Shown in pieces: positions 15,690-24,496 of a stretch of DNA of 55,135 bases; position 1 is the stretch's first letter; the number at the start of each line of letters is the position of its first letter. The notes under the pieces were generated by a model. The model saw only the letters and a program-made list of their open reading frames with translations. It did no database searches and was not told the DNA's origin. Position numbers and translations under genes: made by a program. Origin of the DNA: SFWF01 sp045539925. GTDB lineage: Bacteria; Bacillota; Clostridia; Oscillospirales; Acutalibacteraceae. The stretch spans positions 1 through 55,135 of the forward strand of contig JAZQGH010000197.1 in assembly GCA_045539925.1 (NCBI GenBank). Reading direction: 5' to 3'.

Positions 15690-17198
15690 GTGAAGGCTTA
15701 TTCTTTACTTTCAAAGTGTTTACAGATAATCTGTGCAATTACCGTAGGAATTGTTTTTATATTCAATTTCATTTTTAATACGACCGTAAGCTATGACTTA
15801 GCCGAAACGGTTAGAGTAGAAAATCACATTGCTAAAAGCATATTATTTTTGATTGTTATTGCTATCACTCTTTTTGCGGTTTCCTTTTTAAATAAGTTCA
15901 TCCAAAAAATAAAAACAAAATATCTGTTTTTGGTTTTTTCGGCAGTATATATTTTGATGGCCGTATATTTGATATGTAATGTTGATCATTCCTTAAGATT
16001 TGATCCTCACGAAGTAGCGCAGGCAGCCAAAAACTTTTTAGGTGGAACTGCTTTTTCCTTCCATAAAGGAGACTATATTTATCAGTATCCCCATCAGATA
16101 GGTTTAATGCTTTTTGACGCGTTTTTATTTTTGTTTTCTAAAAATACTGTCATAATTTTTATTGCCAACATCACTCTTGTTTTGGCAATAAATTTTATGA
16201 TTTATAAAATTTCCGATCTGATTTTTGAAAACCAATTAACTAGTAATATTTCGGTCATTCTGTCCTTTGCTTTTTTGCCGCAATTTTTCTTTATTCTGTT
16301 TGCATACGGCACCATTCCGGGACTTTTCTTTTTACTTTTTGCCCTTTACCATGCACTCCGCTTTTGCAAAACCCACAGTTATGTAAATTTAATATTAACT
16401 GTTATCGGAGGATGCGTTGCGGTAATGCTTAGAAAAAACCTTTTGATCGGCATTGTGGCAATTGTAATATTTATATGTTTAGACCTCTTAAAAAAGTTTT
16501 CTTTCAAGCATCTCATTTTAATTGCTCTTATTTTCATCAGTTTAATTTTGCCACTTAAAATTCTTCCCTGCGCCTTTGTGGGAAGTGGAAACGGAGCACC
16601 TTCAGTATTGTGGATTGCTATGGGAACCGATATTGATAACACTCATCGCGGTCCCGGTTGGTATGACGGTACCAGCGATTATATTTTCAGCTCATCCGAC
16701 TATAACGCCGAGGTTTCGGCAGAAAGAGGAAAAGAAAAGCTGATTTATAATATTCAAAGAATAAAAGAAGAACCCCTTAAAGCCGGTAAGTTTTTCACTA
16801 AAAAAGTAATATCTCAATGGTGTGATCCGCTTTATCAGTCGCTTTGGAGCGGACCTTTAGAGGATTACAATCAACACACTAAAACACCGCTTTTAAGGTC
16901 CCTTTATACCGGTGGCTTTGCCGAAAACCTTTTGTCAAACGGAATGAAGCTGTATACGATGGTCTTTTTTGGATTTGCTTTAGTTTTCGTTATAAAGTAT
17001 CATAAAAAATACTATGGTTGGCAGCTATGCTTTCTGATATTCATAGGCGGTTTTATTTTTCATATTTTCTGGGAAGCCAAAAGCCAATATGTCTATCCGT
17101 ATTTTTTCGCTTTAATTCCCTTTGTGGCATTCCCCTTGTCTAAAGCACTTGTGAAAATTGAATCGTTAATCCAAGGGGCTAAACATAAAAAGCCTTAA
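15690..17198 (+). CDS. polytopic membrane protein, GT-C glycosyltransferase-like
   Basis: A membrane protein of about 502 residues with ten or more transmembrane helices. GTG 15690 is preferred because GAGGTGG lies 6 bases upstream; the longer frame from 15642 has no ribosome site. After the second or third helix there is 'LRFDPHEVAQAAKNFLGG...HKGDYIYQYPHQIGLML', an extracellular loop rich in acidic and aromatic residues like the first loop of GT-C enzymes. A second outside loop carries 'TDIDNTHRGPGWYDGTSDY'. I infer transfer of a sugar from a polyprenyl-phosphate donor onto a surface polymer. Family 39-type annotation is likely, but the substrate cannot be told. Confidence 0.7.
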   Translation: MKAYSLLSKCLQIICAITVGIVFIFNFIFNTTVSYDLAETVRVENHIAKSILFLIVIAITLFAVSFLNKFIQKIKTKYLFLVFSAVYILMAVYLICNVDHSLRFDPHEVAQAAKNFLGGTAFSFHKGDYIYQYPHQIGLMLFDAFLFLFSKNTVIIFIANITLVLAINFMIYKISDLIFENQLTSNISVILSFAFLPQFFFILFAYGTIPGLFFLLFALYHALRFCKTHSYVNLILTVIGGCVAVMLRKNLLIGIVAIVIFICLDLLKKFSFKHLILIALIFISLILPLKILPCAFVGSGNGAPSVLWIAMGTDIDNTHRGPGWYDGTSDYIFSSSDYNAEVSAERGKEKLIYNIQRIKEEPLKAGKFFTKKVISQWCDPLYQSLWSGPLEDYNQHTKTPLLRSLYTGGFAENLLSNGMKLYTMVFFGFALVFVIKYHKKYYGWQLCFLIFIGGFIFHIFWEAKSQYVYPYFFALIPFVAFPLSKALVKIESLIQGAKHKKP

Positions 17199-17241
17199 GA
17201 AGAAATCATATTTTGAAATTCTAAGAATTTCTCCTATAAAA

Positions 17242-17276
17242 AAGTCTTGCAAAAGAATTCATCTTCTGCAAGACTT
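17242..17276. terminator. bidirectional terminator
   Basis: A 10-bp perfect stem (17242-17251 with 17267-17276) is flanked by A-runs on the left and T-runs on the right. It separates the convergent membrane protein and MATE genes. Confidence 0.75.
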
Positions 17277-17322
17277 AAATTTTTTGTTGTGTAATTATAT
17301 TTTTTGGTTAATGACAGCCCCG

Positions 17323-18687
17323 TTATTCCTGTGATTTATTTTTTATCTCTTTATACCTTGTCATACACATAGTTGCAAAGCAGGCTATACCGCCGATTAT
17401 GTTGGATATCGGCTCTGCAAGAAAGACCCCCTTTGCGCCAAAGCCTATAAGAGGTAAAAGTAGGGTGAGAGGAACGACAATAAAGGCTTTTCTAAGCAGA
17501 GAGAAGAATATGGCGTGCTTTGCGTCCCCCAATGCCTGAAAGGTAGACTGACCTGCGAACTGAAGTGCCATAAAAACAAATCCGAAGAAATAAACCTTAA
17601 GCATTTCTACCCCTATTTCCAGTGTCTTTGTATCTGAGGAGAATATGCCAAACCACAATCTTGGAAAAAGAAGCACAAGCAGCCATGCAATCATGGTGTA
17701 TACGGTGCCGATAAGTGTATTAAACCGTATTCCCGACAGCACCCTTTTATATTTTTGTGCACCGTAGTTAAAGCTTATTACAGGCTGTGCACCGTTGACA
17801 ATTCCGTTAATAGGCAGGACAAATATATCACGCACCGAGTTTGTTACCGTCATAATTCCCACATAGAGGTCTCCGCCGAAGCTCTGGAGTGTGGCATTGC
17901 AGGCAACCTGTACAAGACAGTTGGTTCCGTGAAGAATAAAATTTGCCATTCCAAGCCTGAATATACTACCCGTAGTTTCCCTGCTTAGACGAATATCCCT
18001 GAATTTAAGCGGTACAATCGCCCTTTTGCCGAAAAGAAAGCTAAGCACCCAAAAAGCCGACAGCGTCTGGCTTATAACGGTAGCCAGTGCAGCACCCGAA
18101 ACCCCCATATCAAAAGCGAAGATAAATACAGGGTCGAGAATGATATTTGACACCGCACCCAACAAGACAGATAGCATTCCTACCTTTGGAAAGCCCTGTG
18201 CGTTTATGTAACCGTTCATTCCTGTGGAAATCATAGAAAAAACAGTGCCTGCAAGATAAACATTCAGATACTGCTCTGCATACACATAGGACGCTTCACT
18301 TGCGCCGAAAGCAAAAAGAATCGGACGACGGAAAATATATCCCACCGCCGTTAAAATTACGGCACTTATAAGAACAAGGGCAAAGGAGTTGCCCATAATT
18401 CTACCTGCTTTTTCGTCGCTACCTGCTCCCCTTACCATTGCAAACAGAGGAGCACCGCCAAGTCCGAAAAGGGCGGAAAATGCCATTATGAGGGTAACTA
18501 TAGGAAATGTCAGTCCCACACCTGTGAGCGCAAGGTTGTCACCACCGTTCATATGACCTATATATATGCGGTCAACCACATTATAAAGAAGCTGTACAAG
18601 CTGTGCTATGGTAAGAGGCACCGCCTGAGCAACTATACACCTCCAGACAGGACCCTTTGAAAAATCAATTTTTGAGTCCTTTTTCAT
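17323..18687 (-). CDS. MATE-family efflux transporter
   Basis: A 454-residue protein with about 12 transmembrane helices in two homologous halves. 'PLTIAQLVQLLYNVVDRIYIGHM' near the N-terminus and 'GQSTFQALGDAKHA' in the second half are typical of MATE exporters of the MepA/DinF-like branch. These expel cationic drugs or toxins using a Na+ or H+ gradient. The start has GAGGTGA upstream. It is a single gene between convergent and divergent neighbours. The substrate is unknown. Confidence 0.92.
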   Translation of the reverse strand: MKKDSKIDFSKGPVWRCIVAQAVPLTIAQLVQLLYNVVDRIYIGHMNGGDNLALTGVGLTFPIVTLIMAFSALFGLGGAPLFAMVRGAGSDEKAGRIMGNSFALVLISAVILTAVGYIFRRPILFAFGASEASYVYAEQYLNVYLAGTVFSMISTGMNGYINAQGFPKVGMLSVLLGAVSNIILDPVFIFAFDMGVSGAALATVISQTLSAFWVLSFLFGKRAIVPLKFRDIRLSRETTGSIFRLGMANFILHGTNCLVQVACNATLQSFGGDLYVGIMTVTNSVRDIFVLPINGIVNGAQPVISFNYGAQKYKRVLSGIRFNTLIGTVYTMIAWLLVLLFPRLWFGIFSSDTKTLEIGVEMLKVYFFGFVFMALQFAGQSTFQALGDAKHAIFFSLLRKAFIVVPLTLLLPLIGFGAKGVFLAEPISNIIGGIACFATMCMTRYKEIKNKSQE

Positions 18688-18786
18688 TTTCCCGTCACCT
18701 CAATACCCTTAATATCGGGTAAATTTTATCATACTGAGCACAAAAAGGCAAGTTTAAGGTAGCAGAAATTTTGTGCAGTATTTCAC

Positions 18787-18815
18787 TTTACATTTAAATG
18801 CTGCTGATATATAAT
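18787..18815 (+). promoter_or_regulatory. promoter of the ECF S-component gene
   Basis: TTTACA at 18787-18792 and TATAAT at 18810-18815 are 17 bases apart, 31 bases before the ATG. AAGGAG precedes the start. No riboswitch is evident in the short leader. Confidence 0.7.
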
Positions 18816-18845
18816 TTATAATCATAAAAAAAGGAGCAAACTATT

Positions 18846-19367
18846 ATGAAACTCAATATGATTTTTAAATTAGTTTTATCTGCACTTTTTGCCGCCCTTA
18901 CCGCAGTAGTTACCTATTTTCCTGTTCCTGTGCCTATCGCCCACGGATACGTAAACCTAGGCGACTGCTTTGTTATTCTTTCGGGAATTATTTTAGGACC
19001 TGCCTACGGTTTTCTTGCGGCAGGCATCGGCTCGGCCTTTGCGGATATACTAGTAGGTTTTGTATGCTATGCTCCCGCTACATTTATCATAAAGGGTCTT
19101 ATGGCGGTTGCGGTATACTATATAATCGGCAAAAAATTAGGCAGGTTTTCTGTGCTTAAAACAGGTGTTGCCGTTCTTTCGGCAGAGCTTATTATGGTTG
19201 CAGGATATTTTGCTTTTGAGCTTATGCTCTACGGCGGTGGCGCTGTAGCTTCAATAACGGGAAACTGTATTCAGGGCGTATGCTGCGCTGTTCTCGGCGG
19301 TATTCTTGCGGTAATTGCGTCAAAATCGGGTCTTGCAGACCGAATTAAAAACGGAAAAGCTCTTTAA
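18846..19367 (+). CDS. ECF transporter S component
   Basis: A 173-residue protein with about six transmembrane helices. 'VNLGDCFVILSGIILGPAYGFLAAGIGSAFADIL' is the signature region of small substrate-binding S proteins of energy-coupling factor importers. It binds a vitamin or similar small molecule and works with a shared EcfA/A'/T module encoded elsewhere. The ligand is not clear; related S proteins have been assigned to riboflavin, pantothenate or pyridoxine-type ligands. It has its own promoter and no partner gene beside it. Confidence 0.85.
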   Translation: MKLNMIFKLVLSALFAALTAVVTYFPVPVPIAHGYVNLGDCFVILSGIILGPAYGFLAAGIGSAFADILVGFVCYAPATFIIKGLMAVAVYYIIGKKLGRFSVLKTGVAVLSAELIMVAGYFAFELMLYGGGAVASITGNCIQGVCCAVLGGILAVIASKSGLADRIKNGKAL

Positions 19368-19405
19368 CAGAGCTTATTGTAATTTTATCCCCAAAAACAC
19401 TATTT

Positions 19406-19434
19406 TTGATTATAATTTTTTCTTTACATATAAT
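19406..19434 (+). promoter_or_regulatory. promoter of guaA
   Basis: TTGATT at 19406-19411 and TATAAT at 19429-19434 are 17 bases apart. The 60-base leader has no obvious purine riboswitch; GGAGGAA lies just before the ATG at 19497. Confidence 0.7.
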
Positions 19435-19496
19435 GTATTTTGCAGTAAAATATAGTATAAAATATTTTTAAGACTTTAAAATTTGGAGGAATTTGT

Positions 19497-20495
19497 ATGA
19501 ACAATGTCCGTCCCGAAACAATGCAGCGTATAACTACTCCCGAGCTTGCAACAAAATTTATTGATGAGCAGGTAGAGAAGATACGCGCTCAGGTTGGAGA
19601 CAAAAAGGTACTTTTAGCCCTTTCGGGCGGCGTAGACAGCTCTGTCGTTGCGGCTCTGCTTATTAAGGCTATCGGCAAACAGCTTGTATGCGTTCACGTA
19701 AACCACGGTCTGATGCGTAAAGACGAGTCGGAAAATGTTGTTAAGGTTTTCAGCGGAGAGCTTGATGCTAACCTTATCTATGTTGACGCTACCGACCGCT
19801 TCTTAGACCTTTTAGCAGGTGTTGCTGAGCCCGAAAAGAAGAGAAAGATAATCGGTGCGGAATTTATTAACGTATTTGCTGACGAGGCAAGAAAGCTTGA
19901 AGGTGTTGACTTCCTCGCTCAGGGAACGATTTATCCCGACATTTTAGAGAGTATCAAGGCTGCTGAGGGCAAAAAGGCAGTTAAGTCTCACCACAATGTA
20001 GGCGGTCTGCCCGAAGACCTTAAGTTTGAGCTTGTAGAGCCCATTAAGCTCCTCTTCAAGGACGAGGTCCGTGTTGTCGGCGAGGCTTTGGGACTTCCCC
20101 ACGCAATGGTTTACCGTCAGCCCTTCCCAGGCCCAGGTCTGGGTGTTCGCTGTCTCGGTGCTATCACAAGAGACCGTCTCCACGCACTCCGCGAGGCAGA
20201 TGCTATTCTCCGTGAGGAGTTTGATAACTGCGGTCTTGCAGAGAAGGTCTGGCAGTATTTCATTGCCGTTCCCGACATTAAGAGCGTTGGCGTTAAGGAT
20301 GAAAGCCGCTACGAGGGTTGGCCTGCAATTATCCGTGCAGTAAATACCAAGGACGCTATGACCGCTACTATCGAGGAGATCCCCTATGATATTCTCCACA
20401 AGATTACCTACCGCATAACCCACGAGGTAGAGGGCATTAACCGCGTTCTCTTAGACCTCACACCCAAGCCGATAGGAACTATTGAATGGGAGTAA
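19497..20495 (+). CDS. guaA: GMP synthase, ATP-pyrophosphatase subunit only
   Basis: A 332-residue protein matching the C-terminal two-thirds of GMP synthase: the PP-loop 'LLALSGGVDSSVVAALL' (about 39-55), 'VHVNHGLMRKDE', 'LAQGTIYPDILES' and the dimerisation domain ending 'DLTPKPIGTIEWE'. It converts XMP to GMP using ATP and ammonia. Typical bacterial GuaA has about 510-525 residues with an N-terminal glutamine amidotransferase domain; that domain is absent here, and the frame starts cleanly with its own promoter and ribosome site. This resembles the split archaeal form (GuaAb). A separate glutaminase subunit is not in this window; free ammonia is the alternative donor. Confidence 0.92.
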   Translation: MNNVRPETMQRITTPELATKFIDEQVEKIRAQVGDKKVLLALSGGVDSSVVAALLIKAIGKQLVCVHVNHGLMRKDESENVVKVFSGELDANLIYVDATDRFLDLLAGVAEPEKKRKIIGAEFINVFADEARKLEGVDFLAQGTIYPDILESIKAAEGKKAVKSHHNVGGLPEDLKFELVEPIKLLFKDEVRVVGEALGLPHAMVYRQPFPGPGLGVRCLGAITRDRLHALREADAILREEFDNCGLAEKVWQYFIAVPDIKSVGVKDESRYEGWPAIIRAVNTKDAMTATIEEIPYDILHKITYRITHEVEGINRVLLDLTPKPIGTIEWE

Positions 20496-20521
20496 CCGAG
20501 AATAATAATAAATGGCTTTTG

Positions 20522-20553
20522 AGTGGCTTGAAATCAAATGATTTCAAGCCACT
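20522..20553 (+). terminator. guaA terminator
   Basis: A 15-bp stem (20522-20536 with 20539-20553) followed by seven T's, 27 bases after the guaA stop. A second, perfect 20-bp stem (20581-20600 with 20603-20622) with T6 lies just downstream and can also end the facing XRE transcript. Confidence 0.85.
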
Positions 20554-20627
20554 TTTTTTAGATTCGAACGACTAAAATCAAAAGCTGTCAGATGAAACGC
20601 GGGCGTTTCATCTGACAGCTTTTTTAT

Positions 20628-20861
20628 TTAATCTTCTTCAAGCAGTTTTGAGGGTGGTATATTCAAAACCTGTGCAATTTTAAACAGGGTTTCGAGCGAA
20701 ACACCTCGAACCATACCCGTTCCCTCAACTTGTCCCACGAAACTTACACTTTTTCCAATAAGTTCGGCGAAATATTCTTGTGTGTAACCCGCTTTTCTGC
20801 GATAATATGCTATTTTTAAACCTAAAGTAATATATTTTTCTGAAAATTCTGTTTGCATCAT
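20628..20861 (-). CDS. small XRE-family transcriptional regulator
   Basis: A 77-residue single-domain HTH protein: 'LGLKIAYYRRKAGYTQEYFAELIGKSVSFVGQVEG' then 'SLETLFKIAQVLNIPPSKLLEED'. This is a complete XRE/Cro-type DNA-binding domain with no effector domain. It is divergent from the SLOG gene, with only 47 bases between the starts, so it may regulate that gene or itself. Confidence 0.85.
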   Translation of the reverse strand: MMQTEFSEKYITLGLKIAYYRRKAGYTQEYFAELIGKSVSFVGQVEGTGMVRGVSLETLFKIAQVLNIPPSKLLEED

Positions 20862-20908
20862 TCCGCCCTCTTTCCAAACATATTTTAACTAAAAATTGGA
20901 GCAAGAAT

Positions 20909-21671
20909 ATGCAAGAAAAAACCTGCTGTTTTATTGGGCATAGAGAAATTAACGAGACCGAAGAATTAAAGCAACAGCTATATAGCTCTATTGAAACCCT
21001 TATTTTAAAAGAAGGTGACGACACCTTTCTTTTCGGCAGTAAGAGCCGCTTTAACAGTCTGTGCTACGAGCAGGTAACCAAGTTGCAGAAAAAATACCCT
21101 TATATAAAAAGAGTTTATGTGAGAGCGGAGTTTCCGCAGATTGACGAAAATTATAAAGACTACCTGCTTGAGCACTACGAATCCTCCTATTATCCCGAAA
21201 AAATTGTGGGCGCGGGAAGGGCTGCTTAACCAAACCCTTTAAACCCGAACCAGCCTTAAAGGGTGAATTTTAGGTATCTTTTGGCTCATCGTCGTTCATA
21301 GGCGTCAGCCTTATGAACTTCTCTTCACCAAAATCTACTCAAAAATCCACTCCTTTAAGGTCGAAGAGTTTTGTAAATAACATTATTTTTTGATATACGA
21401 GGAAAAAACACAGTAAATCCTGTCGGATTTGCGAGTATTTTGACGAAGTATAGCGAAAAATTTGTCTTCCAAAACCTGATTCGAGTTTGAAGGGTTTGGT
21501 TATGTGGAACGAAACGCAGATATGATAGATAAGAGCTATTTTTGTGTAATCTATTGTCAAGATGATTATTCGCCGAAAGGTCGAAAAAGCGGAACAAAAC
21601 TGGCATTTAATTATGCAACCGAGAAAAAGAAAAAAATAATTAAATTACCTTTAAGCCCGAATAAACCTTAG
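20909..21671 (+). pseudogene. SLOG-family (DUF1273-like) gene interrupted by a MITE
   Basis: The 5' part (20909-21226) encodes 'KTCCFIGHREINETEELKQQL', 'FLFGSKSRFNSLCYEQV' and 'YVRAEFPQIDENYKDYLLEHYE', the start of a SLOG/DUF1273-type nucleotide-binding protein. The 3' part (21503-21671) encodes 'RNADMIDKSYFCVIYCQDDY...SGTKLAFNYATEKKKKIIKL', its C-terminus. A 276-bp repeat element splits them. Removing the element and one TA joins the codons ...A-A-Y-V-E-R-N... with no frameshift, giving about 163 residues. As it stands, translation ends at 21229, inside the element. Confidence 0.85.
21227..21502. mobile_element. 276-bp MITE with 23-bp terminal inverted repeats and TA ends
   Basis: The ends TAACCAAACCCTTTAAAC (from 21227) and its mirror ending GGGTTTGGTTA (to 21502) match at 21 of 23 positions. 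Both ends begin with TA, consistent with a TA target duplication as made by IS630/Tc1-mariner type transposases. There is no transposase gene; the short frames inside look non-coding. It must have been moved in trans. Confidence 0.8.
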
Positions 21672-21695
21672 GGGGCTGAAATCAGGGATAAATTT

Positions 21696-21735
21696 AGACG
21701 ATATGTGTTTTTACTTATACATATCGTCTTTTTTG
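21696..21735 (+). terminator. terminator after the SLOG gene
   Basis: An 11-bp perfect stem (21696-21706 with 21719-21729) followed by a T-run. Between it and the padR promoter there is only a short GC-rich palindrome near 21768-21790. Confidence 0.75.
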
Positions 21736-21825
21736 AATTTTAATGGCGAATTAGGTATTGTTGCGCGGGAGGGGAAACCCCTCCCCTACGCTCGCCGTTT
21801 GGTTTGCGTAAATTTGCAAGAACTA

Positions 21826-21855
21826 TTGACAAAAGGCTATACTTCGTGATATGAT
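21826..21855 (+). promoter_or_regulatory. promoter of the padR operon
   Basis: TTGACA (21826-21831) and TATGAT (21850-21855) are 18 bases apart, shortly before AGGAGG and the ATG at 21880. PadR proteins usually bind their own promoter, so this is the likely autoregulated site. Confidence 0.65.
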
Positions 21856-21879
21856 GTATTACACAACAGGAGGTATTCT

Positions 21880-22200
21880 ATGGATATTCAGTTGAAACGA
21901 GGTCTTTTGGATATATGCGTATTGGCTGCTATTAAAAGCGAAGATTCATACGGTTATAAAATTATAAAGAATTTGAAGCCGTATATAGAGCTGTCCGAAT
22001 CTACCTTATATACCATTTTAAAACGCCTAGAAACGGCAGATATGCTGACGGTACGAACTGCAGAGCACGGCGGCAGACTTAGAAAATATTATCATATTAC
22101 TGATATAGGGTTAAAGCGTATTGAAGATTTTAAGGATGAATGGAAGGAAATTGTGTCTATATATCGGTTTGTAGCCAAGGAGGATGAGGGTAATGACTAA
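21880..22200 (+). CDS. PadR-family transcriptional regulator
   Basis: A 106-residue winged-helix protein: 'LLDICVLAAIKSEDSYGYKIIKNL', 'ELSESTLYTILKRLETADMLTV' and 'GGRLRKYYHITDIGLKRIEDF' are the PadR N-terminal domain. It represses its target genes until a signal is present. It is followed at once by a DUF1700 and a DUF4097 gene, the widespread Firmicutes three-gene module that I read as an envelope-stress unit. Confidence 0.9.
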   Translation: MDIQLKRGLLDICVLAAIKSEDSYGYKIIKNLKPYIELSESTLYTILKRLETADMLTVRTAEHGGRLRKYYHITDIGLKRIEDFKDEWKEIVSIYRFVAKEDEGND

Positions 22201-22795
22201 ACAAGAGTTTCTGGCCGAGCTGCGTAAAGGTTTGTCGGTTTTGCCGCAAGGAGACATAGAAGAACGCCTGAATTTTTACAGTGAGATGATTGACGACCGT
22301 ATGGAAGAAGGGCTGTCGGAGACAGAGGCTGTAAGCGAGATTGGGTCGGTCGATGCTACTATTACACAAATTCTGGAAGATACTCCGCCTACAAGAACTA
22401 GTAAAAATAAGGTTAAGCCAAACAGAGTGCTTAAGGCTTGGGAAATAGTGCTTATTATATTGGGTTCTCCTATATGGGTTTCCCTTCTGATTGCGGCAGT
22501 TGTCGTAGCTGTTTCGCTTTATATATCACTATGGTGTGTGATAATTTCCCTGTGGGCTGTTTTCGGCTCACTTATCGGCTGTGCGTTTGGCGGCGCTGTA
22601 GCAGGGATTTTGTTTGCCGCTGGCGGTAAAAGTCTTTCGGGAATTGCTATATTTAGTGCAGGAATTGTTTGTGCAGGACTTTCAGTTTTTATGTTCTACG
22701 GCTGCAAGGCGGCAACAAAAGGTATTTTATTGCTGACTGAAAAAATGGTTTTAGGTGTTAAAAGCTTGTTTGTGGGAAAGGAGGCAGCTCAATGA
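22193..22795 (+). CDS. DUF1700 membrane protein
   Basis: About 200 residues. The N-terminal cytosolic part 'TKQEFLAELRKGLSVLPQGDIEERLNFYSEMIDDRMEEG' is the hallmark of DUF1700 (HAAS-type) proteins; four hydrophobic segments follow. ATG 22193 is chosen over 22184 because AGGAGG then has a 9-base spacing. It overlaps padR by 8 bases and the next gene by 4, so all three are co-translated. DUF1700 domains are thought to pair with PadR regulators. Confidence 0.88.
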   Translation: MTKQEFLAELRKGLSVLPQGDIEERLNFYSEMIDDRMEEGLSETEAVSEIGSVDATITQILEDTPPTRTSKNKVKPNRVLKAWEIVLIILGSPIWVSLLIAAVVVAVSLYISLWCVIISLWAVFGSLIGCAFGGAVAGILFAAGGKSLSGIAIFSAGIVCAGLSVFMFYGCKAATKGILLLTEKMVLGVKSLFVGKEAAQ

Positions 22796-23643
22796 GTAAA
22801 GGTACAAAAATATGGCTTATTATAGCATTTTCTCTCGTATTGCTTGGATGTATTATTTTTGGAAGTGTGATGACAATGTTTAAATGGGATTTTACGAAAT
22901 TATCAACAGTTAAGTATGAAACTAACAATTATGATATCAACGAAAACTACAAAGACATATCGATTGAAACCAACACTGCAGATATTGTGTTTATGCCTAC
23001 TGAAAGCTTAAAAACTTCGGTTGTCTGCCGCGAACAGAAAAATATGAAGCACTCGGTTGCGGTAAAGGACGATACGCTTGTTATAGAGGTTGTTGATACG
23101 AGAAAATGGTATGAGTATATCGGTATAAATTTCGGCGCGACGAAAATAACGGTATATATTCCGCAGGTAGAATACGGCAGACTTTCGGTGAATGGGAGCA
23201 CAGGTGATATTAGCATTGAAAACATATCCGCAGATGCGCTTGACCTTTCTGTTTCAACAGGCAGGATTACTGTTTCGGATACAACCTGCAAGAGTGATGT
23301 AAAAATCAATGTTTCCACAGGAAAAACAAATTTAACCGATGTTAAGTGTAAAAACCTTACATCAAGCGGAAACACAGGAGATATATCACTAAAAAATGTG
23401 ATTGCCGCAGAAACCTTCTCTATTGAGAGGAGCACAGGTGACATAAAGCTTGATGGGTGCGATGCCGCCGAGATTTTTATAGAAACAGATACGGGCGACA
23501 TTAATGGAACACTGCTTTCGGAAAAGGTCTTTATAACCGAAACTGACACAGGCAGCATAAAGGTTCCGAATTCAGTTACAGGAGGTAGATGCGAGATTAC
23601 CACCGATACGGGAAACATAAAAATTGATGTTTTGTCAAACTGA
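22792..23643 (+). CDS. DUF4097 beta-helix surface protein
   Basis: A 283-residue protein with one N-terminal transmembrane anchor (about 7-28) and an extracellular DUF4097 domain of repeated short strands, such as 'STGDISIENI', 'STGRITVSDT', 'NTGDISLKNV' and 'DTGDINGTLL'. This is a right-handed beta-helix-like repeat. It ends the PadR-DUF1700-DUF4097 operon. The role is probably structural or sensory at the cell surface; no enzyme motif is visible. Confidence 0.88.
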   Translation: MSKGTKIWLIIAFSLVLLGCIIFGSVMTMFKWDFTKLSTVKYETNNYDINENYKDISIETNTADIVFMPTESLKTSVVCREQKNMKHSVAVKDDTLVIEVVDTRKWYEYIGINFGATKITVYIPQVEYGRLSVNGSTGDISIENISADALDLSVSTGRITVSDTTCKSDVKINVSTGKTNLTDVKCKNLTSSGNTGDISLKNVIAAETFSIERSTGDIKLDGCDAAEIFIETDTGDINGTLLSEKVFITETDTGSIKVPNSVTGGRCEITTDTGNIKIDVLSN

Positions 23644-23702
23644 TTTTTTGTAAAAAGATAAATTTTTTCATAAAAAACTCAAAAATCCCCCTGCGTAGGG
23701 TA

Positions 23703-23733
23703 TTGCTTGTTACCCTGCGTAATGGTTTAAAAT
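23703..23733 (+). promoter_or_regulatory. MerR-type promoter with 19-base spacer
   Basis: TTGCTT (23703-23708) and TAAAAT (23728-23733) are separated by 19 bases, the stretched spacing that MerR activators correct by DNA distortion. CCCTGCGTA occurs twice (23689-23697 and 23713-23721), the second in the spacer. The regulator gene starts 24 bases further, so autoregulation is likely. Confidence 0.65.
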
Positions 23734-23757
23734 GTGGCTTGTAAGGAGGTGAAAGCT

Positions 23758-24480
23758 ATGTCAAAATACACAACAGGAGAAGTTGCAAAGCTCTGCGGAG
23801 TATCGGTTCGGACGGTACAGTATTACGATTCGAGAAATATTCTTGTCCCCAGTGAGCTGAGTGAGGGCGGCAGAAGACTTTATTCCGACGACGACCTTAA
23901 ACAGATGAAAATAATCTGTTTTCTGCGCGAACTCGATCTGCCTATCAACACGATTGCTCAGCTTTTATCGGAAGAACATCCCGAAAACGTTATTGAACTG
24001 CTTCTTTCACAGCAAAAAAGCTATCTCACAGAGGAGATAAGCGAAAGACAGGAAAAGCTTGAAAAACTGAACTCTCTGCAGCGTGAGCTTAAAACAATAG
24101 AGCATTTCTCGGTTGAAACTATCGGCGACATAGCCTATATTATGGAAAACAAAAAGAAGTTGAAAAAAGTCAGGTGGATAATGCTTGGCGTTCTTATACC
24201 CTTGGAGGTCATTGAATGGGCAACCCTCATCTATGGAATAACTTCAGGAATCTGGTGGCCGTTTATAATCGGGCTTGTGCTTATTGTTGTGGGCTCTGTG
24301 TGGGCGAGCGCTTACTACTATAAAAGCGTAAAATACATCTGCCCTAAATGTCACTCGGTATTTAAACCCGCCTTTGGTAAGATGTTCCGGGCGGCTCATA
24401 CCCCAAATACACGCAAACTCACCTGCCCCGATTGCGGACACAAGGGCTTCTGTGTTGAAACCTACGGACGGGAAAACTAA
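23758..24480 (+). CDS. MerR regulator with membrane helices and zinc ribbon
   Basis: About 240 residues. 'YTTGEVAKLCGVSVRTVQYYDSRNILVPSE' is a MerR HTH; a coiled-coil dimerisation helix follows (about 85-135). Instead of a ligand pocket there are two transmembrane segments (about 150-195) and a C-terminal zinc ribbon with CPKC and CPDC. AAGGAGG precedes ATG 23758. This layout suggests a membrane-tethered regulator sensing the envelope. It is placed between the DUF4097 module and a two-component system. Confidence 0.85.
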   Translation: MSKYTTGEVAKLCGVSVRTVQYYDSRNILVPSELSEGGRRLYSDDDLKQMKIICFLRELDLPINTIAQLLSEEHPENVIELLLSQQKSYLTEEISERQEKLEKLNSLQRELKTIEHFSVETIGDIAYIMENKKKLKKVRWIMLGVLIPLEVIEWATLIYGITSGIWWPFIIGLVLIVVGSVWASAYYYKSVKYICPKCHSVFKPAFGKMFRAAHTPNTRKLTCPDCGHKGFCVETYGREN

Positions 24481-24496
24481 TAGTCTGAATACTGAT

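Noticed and set aside
21768..21790. GC-rich palindrome GGGAGGGG-AAA-CCCCTCCC
   Set aside because: It has no T-run and lies upstream of the padR promoter; it could be a remnant repeat, but nothing supports a function.
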